Positions 55,584 through 64,000 of a stretch of DNA of 64,000 nt are shown in pieces (positions within the stretch are counted from its first letter, which is position 1; every line of letters starts with the position of its first letter). The stretch is from positions 1,612,001 to 1,676,000 of the forward strand of contig OX337234.1 of the NCBI GenBank assembly GCA_946965045.2, in the 5' to 3' direction. The stretch comes from Epithemia pelagica (taxonomy: Eukaryota; Bacillariophyta; Bacillariophyceae; Surirellales; Surirellaceae). The position numbers and the translations under genes were made by a program. The notes below the pieces were generated by a model. The model did no database searches. It was not told where the DNA came from and saw nothing but the letters and a program-made list of their open reading frames with translations.

Positions 55584-57197
55584 CTACTCTTGAGAATCGA
55601 TGGTTTGAGACTGTGGTCTGGAGTCCTCAGTAACGTAGTTCAATGTATCCGTTTGACTCATAGTATCAACTCCATTTCTCGAAAAGAAACTTGCAACGCG
55701 ATCAATATCGCGGATGAGAAACTCGTCGGCACTGGGGTGTCGGCAACCGACAGATTGGCCAAAATCGATTAGAACTGCTTGAACGTCCGTCAGCGGGTTT
55801 TCAATTGACTCGTCCATGTTCTCTACCATGTGGCCTGGAACGACCATTATGTTGTATTCAGAGAGGTCGCCATGGACAAGCTTTGCTCCAATGTACAGCG
55901 AACGAATGGCATCCAATACTTGTCGATAAAGCGCCTCCCATTTCTTGCTCCCTTTTCGAAAATTCGCTTCACGCAATTGTGGAGCCGGCCAACCTTCTGC
56001 TCCCATGAATCTCATACACAGCATATTTCCTTTAAACATGAGAGGTGTTGGAACTGGAACACCCGCACGATTGGCCCGTATCAAATTTCGAAACTCCTTT
56101 TCCGTCCACAAGTCTAGTTGTTGTCGTTTGCTTGCACTGTTGAACGATCCATCGAACCGTGGGTCTCCATCAACATACTCACCACGGTTCCGGAACTCTT
56201 GAATCCTCTTGAAAATTTTCACGGCGACATCGAAATCACCACTTTCTGAGCCTTTGTCGCCGTGATAGATGACTGCCTCTTTGCCTTCTTTCACGATTCC
56301 GTTCAATTTGTTTATCCAACCGGAATTGATCGCCTTGGTAATGTGCTCAAAAGAAGCCGCATCGAGAGCTCCTCCCTTGGTCCCGTCCGAATCTGATCCA
56401 GCTCGTCCTGTTCCGTGTGTTTGGACTCCTTTCTTTGTTTTGCGCTTCATTGATTTTTGAAAAGAATTAAATGTACGACTTGTAATTCCATTGAATCCCT
56501 CATCTTCCAATCCAAGTCTGTGAATATTTGACTGAGAGTCAAGCGCCCCATCGTGCTTTGTACGTACTTCATGATTGGGTCCAAGAATCGAGTTCTGGTC
56601 TAGCCGTGACCAGACGTGTTCAGATTTTGAATTCATACGGAAGCCAGCTACCAATCCAATGTCCGAATCATGCTGGTCCGGAAAGACGGACGACCCGGCC
56701 TTTTGTTGATACGGTTCATGGAAGTGTCTCTCTTGTGCGTCAAAATTCATGTAGGCGTCCACACATGATTCTTCTTCAGCCTTTAGTTCCGCTCTGGTCA
56801 TGGTTCTTACATTGCCCTGCACCGACGGACGAGACGACGTCACTCCCGGAAGCAGTTGTCTCTGTCTCTGCCATCGCTGATCCTCCTCTTGCATTCGAAG
56901 CGCTAACTGGAGTGACATGGCTTGTTCTTCATCATCGGCTTCTTTTATCGCTCGTTCAATAGCATCGGCTTCTTCCTTTGATATTCCTGTGTATTGGATT
57001 TTGCTTTCAATCGTGGATTGACTTTTCTCATTAGGCATCGTTTCGACGAGCCTGGTACCCTCCGTGTTAACAGTTATGGGTGAACCATCTATGGGTCCCG
57101 GGTCATCCGATTCCCTCAAAGCATTTCGAATTTGCTCCAGTTCCTCTGGAGACAAGAACTTTGAAGCAGCGTTGAGTTGCGAATCCATCTTTGCCAT
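55584..57197 (-). CDS. RIO family protein kinase (RIO1/RIO3 type)
   Basis: A single-exon 537-aa protein from the ATG at 57197. The N-terminal 260 residues include two acidic helices of ubiquitin-interacting type (ADAIERAIKEADDEEQAM, SLQLALRMQEEDQRW, about 80-112). The RIO kinase core starts near 300: GKEAVIYHG as the ATP loop, FDVAVKIFKRIQEFRNRGEY with the Lys, WTEKEFRNLIRA, catalytic LVHGDLSEYN near 440, and metal-binding LIDFGQSV near 474. RIO kinases act in maturation of the 40S ribosomal subunit. The core does not decide between RIO1 and RIO3. DFGQSV replaces the more usual DVSQSV. The 3' end converges on the EF-3 gene, 167 bp away. Confidence 0.92.
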   Translation of the reverse strand: MAKMDSQLNAASKFLSPEELEQIRNALRESDDPGPIDGSPITVNTEGTRLVETMPNEKSQSTIESKIQYTGISKEEADAIERAIKEADDEEQAMSLQLALRMQEEDQRWQRQRQLLPGVTSSRPSVQGNVRTMTRAELKAEEESCVDAYMNFDAQERHFHEPYQQKAGSSVFPDQHDSDIGLVAGFRMNSKSEHVWSRLDQNSILGPNHEVRTKHDGALDSQSNIHRLGLEDEGFNGITSRTFNSFQKSMKRKTKKGVQTHGTGRAGSDSDGTKGGALDAASFEHITKAINSGWINKLNGIVKEGKEAVIYHGDKGSESGDFDVAVKIFKRIQEFRNRGEYVDGDPRFDGSFNSASKRQQLDLWTEKEFRNLIRANRAGVPVPTPLMFKGNMLCMRFMGAEGWPAPQLREANFRKGSKKWEALYRQVLDAIRSLYIGAKLVHGDLSEYNIMVVPGHMVENMDESIENPLTDVQAVLIDFGQSVGCRHPSADEFLIRDIDRVASFFSRNGVDTMSQTDTLNYVTEDSRPQSQTIDSQE

Positions 57198-57454
57198 TGT
57201 AAACGTGATGTGTACGAACGATAAAAAAATGTGAGTTGGTGGTGGAAGCGGTCTCTCCGTAGTCCGTTGTCTGTAGTGCTAAGTAGGTGGAGAACTCAGT
57301 ATTGTAAGTATATGGGATAGATCTCAGTATTGTAAGTATGGGATAGACTGCGACTCGGTCCCTGTTCTCCAGTAGCGAAGACAAATTCGATGTCGAACCA
57401 AGCAAGTTCCAGCTGTTCATCACGCTACTACTAAACCGAGCTAAGGACCTAGGC
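57198..57454. other. Junction between RIO kinase 5' region and the copia element
   Basis: A 26-base block around TCAGTATTGTAAGTAT is directly repeated near 57,297 and 57,324 with a small indel. No 5' LTR matching the putative 3' LTR start at 63,487 is visible, so the retroelement is probably truncated at its left end. The promoter of the RIO kinase gene must also lie here. Confidence 0.5.
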
Positions 57455-58508
57455 ATGCTCGACTCACCAACTACGCATGGGAACGCCATGCTACCTAAGG
57501 ACCCAAAGAATCCCACGAATGATGGAGCCATCAACGTTATCAAGGACTACGGAAGAGCTCACCTGGAAGACATCACCAAGTGGGAGAAGGAGATCCTGAG
57601 CCAAGAATCCAGTATGAGTCAAAACTCCAAAATCCTTTTTGACCTCCTGATGAACTCCCTGACAGCAAAGGGAGCACAACGCATCCAAATCTGGCGATCC
57701 CAATACACGGTGGATGGGATGGATGCGGGAGCCTGTTTGTTCAAGATTATTGTCCACGAGAGTTACCTCGACTCCAACGCAACAGTATCAACAATCAGAC
57801 TCAATTTGACAAACTTGGACGAGTACATCAGGGAGAATGGAAGCGATCTAGTCGCTTTCAACGCCTACGTCCAAAGTCAAGTCGATGGCCTAAAAGCAAG
57901 AGGCCATAACACAAGCGAACAGCCACGAAGACGGATCAGTCGAGGTTGACGCGCCAACGCTCATGTTGCGGGCAGTTAACTTCTACAAGACGCGACTAAC
58001 CAGGAACGAATGGGAACAGCCGACAGAACAACAGAAAGAAGTGTTAGCGCTGCAAACCCAAGTGGAGTCCCTGAAAAAGCAACAGAACCGATCCAAAAAG
58101 ACGACGACCGATGGGAAACGCCAAGGAAATCAAGAAAGCGGATCCTCGAGCAAACCACCCCGTCCAAATTGGCTCCGTAACAATGTCCCACCAAAAGAGG
58201 GATCCGAGCGACGCTTTCGGACGTGGAACAATGCCAAATGGTGGTGGTGTGGTCCGGAAACGGGAGAAAACTGTGGCGGCGGATGGAGGACCCACCAACC
58301 GTCCGAATGCCGAACCAAGAAGCGCGAAGCTAGTCCATCCGCCGGCAAGAAGAAGGAAGATGGAGGTGGACGAAAGAAGTTGTCCAATTTCTCGGACAAG
58401 AAGCGAAAGCAAGATGCAATCAAGTTAGCGGTTGCCGACGAGTCCATCATGTCCGAAGACGAGGACAAGAACCATTCGGACGCGGAGGACTCTGAATACA
58501 GCACCTGA
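57455..58508 (+). pseudogene. copia gag, frameshifted
   Basis: The first part (57455-57949, 164 codons) is helical and includes ITKWEKEILSQESSM, the capsid-like segment. Near 57,925 the frame changes and the reading continues in another frame (57963-58508), with a coiled coil (ALQTQVESLKKQQN) and a single knuckle WWWCGPETGENCGGGWRTHQ ending in C. The second frame closes with TGA at 58,506-58,508. The next open segment starts 36 bp later in the same frame, so this stop may be either the natural gag end or a readthrough point. Confidence 0.8.
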
Positions 58509-58544
58509 CGAACCTGGAGAAAGTGGAAAATAAACATACTAACC

Positions 58545-60362
58545 ATGATGGTATATATGTTCACCACTTTCTCCCTTAGGCACGCCATAGAATGGTTGAT
58601 TGTTGGAATAGCACACCAAGTAATCAAGGGAATCCTGATAATGACGGAACTCGTCACATTCATAGTATACGACGATCCCGAGGAGGAACAGGACCCACAA
58701 GATTGGTTGTTGCGTGCACTCCACGTCACCAATAAAGGAATAGAAGGGATAGCAGGCAGATTGCACGCCCGAATCAAGTCGAATCGGAGTGGTAGAATGC
58801 ACAGCATCCAACATCAATTCAACACAAGACGAAGGTACAGAGTGAGCCTCAGAGTCATGGCAGCCGTTATCGCCATGTCAGCAGGAATGTCCAACGGAGC
58901 ACGACAAGTTGGGACCTTCGACACTGACTCACGACTGGTCGGGATCGATAATCGATGCTCGGAATGCATCAGCCACAAACGATCCGATTTCCCGGGTGAA
59001 TTGTTGGAATGCAAGAGAGCCATCAAGGGATTTGGAGGCTCAAGGACGTACAACGTATGGCAAGGAACCTTGCAGTGGGACTGGGATGATGACCAAGGAG
59101 TCCCACACAGGATGATCATACCAAAGGCATACTACGTCCCCGATGGCAACGTGAGACTGCTAAGTCCGCAACATGGGCGCAATCAAGGCAAGGTGAGGAC
59201 AAACGTGAAGGAGCGGGTTCAACAACAACTGTCCAACACGTCACCCTGTTCTGGAACAAGAGGGAGTGCAAACGCACAGTCCCATTGAACCGCAGCCAAA
59301 CCAACGTCGCCACGTTCGCGCTCTCAAATGGTTACGAATCGTACCATCGATACTGCCAAGAGACGAACACTGGGAACCAGGAAGACGATCGGGACCCAAT
59401 CATCATAGACGAGCTTCAAGTCGATGCGACAGCTGTCATATCGGACGACGAAGCATCAATCAACGATGATCGAGGAGAGGAACGCTCGGATGAGCCAAAC
59501 GAATGGCCTGAAGAAAATGAGCAAAACGACAAACCCCGAGTTCGACCTGAATGGAAAACACACAACCGAGTTGGAGGAACCGGCTCCCAACATCATCATA
59601 GATGAGGAGGAAAGGTTGCCAACACCAACAGCAGAATTGCTTCAATGCCATTACGATTTTGGCCACTTACCATTTACCAAACTCCAGAGAATGGCGAAGG
59701 ATGGGATCCTTCCCTCGAGGCTGGCAAAGTGCAAGGTGCCAGTGTGCTCCGCATGTCAGTACGCTAGAGCGACCAAACGCCCATGGCGCTCACGCAATGT
59801 ACGCGACCGCGAAACGGAGCGACCAAACAACAGACCAGGAGCAGTGGTGTCAGTTGATCAAATGGAATCACCGACACCCGGTCTGGTAGCACAGATGACC
59901 GGATTCATAACTAGAGAACGGTACAAGTATGCAACAGTCTATGTCGACCAAGCGACGGGACTGGGATTCGTCTACCTCCAGAAATCATCCAACGCGAAGG
60001 AAACTCTCGAAGGAAAACGGGCATTCGAGAGGTACGCGATGGCTAGAGGCGTAACGATTGCGGCATACCATGCGGACAATGGCATCTTCAAGGCCAAAGC
60101 ATGGGTAGAGGCCTGCAACAACCAAAATCAACCACTGACCTTCGCAGGAGTTGGTGCACACCACACCAACGGCAAGGCTGAGCGACGAATCAGAGAATTA
60201 CAGGACATGGCAAGAACCATGCTAATACACGCCAACAGGAGATGGCCAAACGCTATCACTGCTAATTTATGGCCGTACGCAGTTCGTCACGCCAACGACT
60301 GTATCAATGCATCACCGAATATGCAACAACCCAACAAAAATGTCCCCACTGCAGCTGTTTAG
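58545..60362 (+). pseudogene. copia protease and integrase, frameshifted
   Basis: The protease is centred on FDTDSRLVGIDNRCSEC (near 58,920), with IKGFGGSRTYNVWQGT and YYVPDGNVRLLSPQH after it. The frame breaks near 59,185 and changes again around 59,430-59,500. The integrase zinc region (CHYDFGHLPFTKL ... CKVPVCSAC) lies near 59,645-59,770. The core follows, with catalytic-type acids in VVSVDQMES, YHADNGIFK and NGKAERRIREL. The frame ends at 60,362 after another shift near 60,330. Confidence 0.85.
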
Positions 60363-62536
60363 CAAAACACCAGTGAACGTCAACAGGAAGCACTGGAAGC
60401 CATTCGGCTGCCCAGTCTACGTCCTGGACGAGGCATTACAAGGGAACAAACCCTTCCACAAATGGAAGCACAGGGCCAAGGTCGGGATATACCTCGGCCA
60501 GTCACCAATTCACAACCGGAACGTCGCCTTGGTCCTCAGCAGATTCACGGGACATGTCAGCCCGCAGTTCCACGTGAAGTTTGACAAGGCATTCGATTCC
60601 ACCAGACAGGAGAATCTCGAATCCCACTGGCAGTACAAGACGCACTTTACCAGCGCACCAAGTAAAGCGAGCGTCCATCGTACACCAGAGCCAGAGGGAG
60701 AAATGAAGGGTCCACCAAAACAAAGGAACAAGAGAATTAGGATCCATGAACCAAGTAACGATCCAGCCAATGATCCCCAAAGGGAGGATCACACCAATGC
60801 GCAAACAAACGATGACCCGCCAACGGTCCCAACAGAGGACGGCCAGGAACCCAGCGAACAAACCGGGACGCCGTACGCACAGGGTGAGGGCTCGGCTAGC
60901 CGACAACAACGACAAGAAACAAGTGGAATTGAGGGCCAGAGGGAGCATGGCGGTAGCACTCCCACCGAGCCAACTCCACCACAAAGATCAAGATTCGGCA
61001 GGATCGTCAAGCCGGTACAGCGGCTCATAGAAATCATGATGGCCAAAACGACGACCAATACCAAAAACAACAATCCTGCAGTAGACGGTGAATTGTTCTG
61101 TCTGGAGACGATGTTCCCAACAGACGACTCCTACCTGCTGGGCGACCCATTCCTCGCATTCAAAGCAGCGGCATCGGATCCCGATACCATGTACCATCAT
61201 GAAGCAATGAAGGAACCCGACGCGGAACGATTCATGGATGGGATGCAACAGGAAGTGGACCGACAATTCACCGACGGAAATTTTTCACTCGTCATCCACC
61301 GAAGCAAAATACCGAAGGGAGAAAAGATATTCCCTGGGGTATGGCAAATGCGAAGGAAGAGAGACATCAAAACGAGAGAGATTAAGAAGCACAAAGCACG
61401 TCTCAACTTCGATGGATCCCGAATGGAAAAAGGGAAGCACTACGATCAAACGTATGCCCCAGTCGCATCATGGGCATCCATCCGGCTCGTCTTGGCGCTG
61501 GTAGCCGCCAACAACTGGCATACAACACAGATAGACTACGTCCTGGCGTACCCACCAGCGCCTGTCGAACGCGAAGTCAACATGGAAATCCCGCGAGGAT
61601 ACGAGCTCGCGGATGGGAAGAATAAGCGCGACTATGCGTTCAAACTCCACGCCAACCTATATGGCCAAAAGCAAGCAGGACGAGTATGGTATCAATACCT
61701 GTCGAAACGGTTGGTCGAAGATGTGGGATTCACCAAATTGCGAGTCGATGAGTGTGTCTTCTACAAAGGAAACACCGTCTACGTGCTTTATATGGATGAT
61801 TCCATAATCACTGGACCAGACCAAGAGGAGATCAACCAAGTGAATCAAGGAAATCCAAGACGCCGGGCTAAACATAACGGTCGAAGGAACAATCAAAGAT
61901 TTCTTGGGGGCCAACATCGAAAAGCAAAAGGATGGGACCATCGAATTCACACAGCCACACCTAATCGACAAGGTGCTATCCGCACTGCGACTGGATGGGA
62001 ACACGGCGAAGCCAAAGGATGTCCCAGCGGCATCGTCAAAGATCCTCAAACGCCATGCCGACTCGATACCATTTGACAACCACTTCAACTATTGCTCAGT
62101 AGTGGGAATGTTAAATTACCTGGAAGCGGGATCACGAAGCGACATAGCCTACGCTACTCACCAGTGCGCACGCTTTTGCTCGGATCCACGCAAGGAACAT
62201 GGCGACGCAGTCAAATGGTTGGGCCGGTACCTGTTAGGGACGCGACAAAAGGGAATGACGTTTAAGCCCGACCAGAGTGCAGGATTGGAGGTATTCGTCG
62301 ACGCCAATTTTGCGGGCAATTGGGACCAGAACGAACCGCACAACGATCGCGATACGGCGCGCTCGCGACACGGGTATATCATCCGATACAAAGGGTGCCC
62401 AGTCGTGTGGAAGTCGCAACTACAGACAGAGATCGCCCTCAGTTCGACCGAGAGCGAATACACTGGATTGTCATATGCACTACAAGAAGCCATCCCACTC
62501 ATGGAAATATTGAAAGAAATGAAGGCACACATCTAA
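60307..62536 (+). pseudogene. copia reverse transcriptase and RNase H (N-terminal part), frameshifted
   Basis: Starts with the end of integrase (MSPLQLFSKTPV, WKPFGCPVYVLD). The reverse transcriptase has HKARLNFDGSRMEKG, QIDYVLAYPPAPVE, KLHANLYGQKQAGRVW and the polymerase box YVLYMDDS. A shift near 61,850 moves the reading to the frame that ends at 62,536. That frame gives LGANIEKQKDGT, MLNYLEAGSRSDIAYA and RNase H motifs LEVFVDANFAGNWD and ALSSTESEYTGLSYAL. It stops at TAA after EMKAHI, where the protein should continue. Confidence 0.88.
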
Positions 62537-63213
62537 GGAAGGAACGGTACGCCAGTTTATGGCGGTTTAATTATCGATAAGAAAGCACCCCTAAGCGCAT
62601 CCTACTAGAATCATCCGCGCGCAGGACACGCGCACACCTGCAAGAACACGCGCACACCTACAAGAACATGCGCATGCCCCTTCCTCACGTTATTACTAAA
62701 AATGTGCTTTCCAGAACCAGCAAGCGCATGACCCACATTTCACCAACTTCAACACCATGCACAGTCAAGAACCAATAGTCATCACATCCCTCCACCTTCA
62801 TGCGCAGTCAAGAACCAACAGTCATCACAATCGTCCACCTTCATGCACAGTCAAGAACCAACAGTCATCACATACCCTCCTATGTATGCACTCATCCTTG
62901 ATTGTGTCACATCACCATCATGTGCATTACTCAAGCATCAAGTGCAAGCAAGTTGAACACAGTGCATTTAACTAGCACCATGCACACACTCCCACTAAGA
63001 ACCAGCGAATGAATGGAACACAATACACGTAGCTATATAGGAGTAGTATATGAAATGAAACCAATTGTCACTCTGATCAATCACTGCCACGACCGTTTTC
63101 GCGGCCTTTTAGAAGGCCTTGTCACAGCATCATCATCTGCATACCCCATTCGAGAGCGATATTGCCCATTGAGAAACGTCAATATCGACTGGCATGGAAT
63201 CGACATCGCAGAC
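62537..63213. other. Foreign sequence inserted in the copia RNase H
   Basis: About 650 bp separate EMKAHI from the matching downstream RNase H sequence at KVFEDNSGALEMA, where related elements have only some 20 residues. The insert has a 43-bp tandem repeat (CAGTCAAGAACCAA units at about 62,762, 62,805 and 62,848), CACGCGCACACC repeats near 62,625-62,655 and no gene. No terminal inverted repeats or target duplication are convincing. Confidence 0.65.
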
Positions 63214-63492
63214 ACACGGGCTAAGCTACATCGCAAGGTGTTCGAGGATAATAGCGGAGCGCTCGAGATGGCTCGAGTTCACAAGTTCCACCCACGAACG
63301 AAACACCTCAACGTAAAGCTGCATCACTTCCGGAGTTATGTGGAACGAGGGGACATCACCATCCACGCAATCCCCACAACGGAGCAACTGAGCAATTACT
63401 TGACGAAGCCCCTGTCCAAAGCAACGCTCGACCCACTGAGAAAGCAAGTCATGGGATGGACGACCACAATTGTGCGCGAGAGGGAGTGTTAA
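63214..63492 (+). pseudogene. copia RNase H C-terminal fragment
   Basis: The open frame encodes KVFEDNSGALEMARVHK, HPRTKHLNVKLHHFRSYV and LSNYLTKPLSKATL, the usual C-terminus of copia RNase H. It ends at TAA 63,490-63,492, overlapping the start of the putative 3' LTR. It lacks the preceding part of the domain because of the insertion. Confidence 0.88.
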
Positions 63493-63660
63493 AATAATGG
63501 CATTCTCGCCTCGCGTGCTCAACGGTCACAACGTATACGCGACACAATTTTGGGGACGTTTACACGATCCCCAAAAGATCCAAACATTCTAGATCTTAAC
63601 CATAATCTCTTTTGCCACCTGAGTCCAACTCATCTACTTGGGCCGTAGGAGAGTTTTCAC
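63487..63660 (+). repeat. Putative start of 3' LTR
   Basis: After a purine tract (GCGAGAGGGAG), TGTTAAAATAATGGCATTC begins as copia LTRs often do. The LTR end and the matching 5' LTR were not found, so this is a weak call that rests on the TG start and the polypurine tract alone. Confidence 0.45.
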
Positions 63661-63963
63661 AGGTGGAGGGCCATCCCAACCGCAAACGATGTTGCCGAGC
63701 TGCATCCAGATTCCTCAGGGTGTTGCTGGACCACCACCAATTGGGCAACATCATTCTTGGTTGGCATCATCGATCATCGGACGCACCCCACACACGATAG
63801 TCTCGTACAAAAAGAAGTTTCTGGAGGGATGGATGTTTTGGAAGCACTTTTCACAGGAGAGGCATAAAAAGAAGGGCTATATTAAGTGGATGGCTGGCAT
63901 TATATGAGTAGATTTCCTACCAAGCACTACACCATTGACATTCGGCTTGAACTCAGCTTGTAT
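63661..63963. repeat. Uninterrupted copy of the dispersed repeat
   Basis: This copy aligns with 15,927-15,983 and then, without a break, with 22,435-22,712. It reads CCAGATTCCTCAGGGTG where the interrupted copy has CCAGCTCCCTTAGG followed by the transposon. It serves as a related empty site for that insertion. Open frames in it are short and not shared between copies. Confidence 0.85.
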
Positions 63964-64000
63964 GAAAAACGAGTTTCACAATCTGCTGAAACATTTTTCA

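Larger units (their letters stand above)
57455..63600 (+). mobile_element. Ty1/copia (CoDi-like) LTR retrotransposon, decayed
   Basis: The order gag, protease, integrase, reverse transcriptase and RNase H is the copia order. Wording of the protease and gag knuckle (CGPETGENC...C, FDTDSRLVGIDNRCSEC) is the type seen in diatom CoDi elements. Frame changes near 57,925, 59,185, 59,430-59,500, 60,330 and 61,850, plus a stop and foreign sequence in RNase H, make it non-functional. No complete LTR pair was found. The right limit is approximate. Confidence 0.9.

Noticed and set aside
1-64000. CRISPR arrays, bacterial operons, ribosome binding sites
   Set aside because: The tandem repeats have no spacers of unique sequence and the genes are spliced eukaryotic genes. 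No prokaryotic signals apply.
1-64000. tRNA and rRNA genes
   Set aside because: Reading by eye found no convincing cloverleaf, paired A and B boxes or rRNA segment. A tRNAscan-SE run would be needed to exclude one.

Overview
The window is eukaryotic nuclear DNA. It has short spliceosomal introns with GT/AG ends, host genes on both strands, and proteins that point to a diatom, probably pennate. These proteins are a class C (GABA-B-like) GPCR, translation elongation factor 3, a CoDi-type Ty1/copia element and several large DNA transposons. The species assignment is inference.

Layout. (1) 1-5,486: a tandem satellite of 170-bp monomers, about 32 copies, with a seven-monomer (1,190 bp) higher-order repeat. 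(2) 5,499-14,345: a large DNA element with a Plavaka/KDZ-like transposase on the minus strand, broken by two frameshifts and one in-frame TAG, plus a cysteine-rich minus-strand gene and a divergent three-exon plus-strand gene. (3) 15,984-22,434: a sharply bounded 6,451-bp transposon with 42-bp terminal inverted repeats and a 7-bp target duplication CCTTAGG. It carries a long spliced DDE-like transposase and a second convergent gene. It sits inside a repeat whose uninterrupted relative is at the far end of the window (63,661-63,963). I could not match it to a named superfamily, and it is the best candidate here for an undescribed system. (4) 23,087-27,617: a hAT element with an uninterrupted 1,074-codon transposase and an 86-bp minisatellite beside its 3' end. 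(5) 28,096-57,197: host genes. These are a class C GPCR, a flavin amine oxidase fused to two PHD-type modules and a PDZ-like end, a two-C2-domain protein, eIF3a, a SAC3/GANP/THP3-family protein, an FAD monooxygenase, a heme oxygenase, a C69 dipeptidase, elongation factor 3 and a RIO kinase. A short non-autonomous element with nested palindromes (50,695-51,547) lies upstream of elongation factor 3. (6) 57,455-63,600: a decayed Ty1/copia element with several frameshifts and an insertion in its RNase H domain.

The host genes do not form a pathway. Three of them (eIF3a, EF-3, RIO kinase) serve translation or ribosome biogenesis. The heme oxygenase and the FAD monooxygenase share a divergent upstream region. 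The mobile genes form self-contained transposition units. The wholly accessory stretches are 1-27.6 kb and 57.4-64 kb. Exon joins were chosen by eye from GT/AG sites, frame agreement and family continuity. The summed exons are divisible by three in every spliced gene for which all joins were assigned; the accessory gene at 20,810-21,828 has an unresolved junction.
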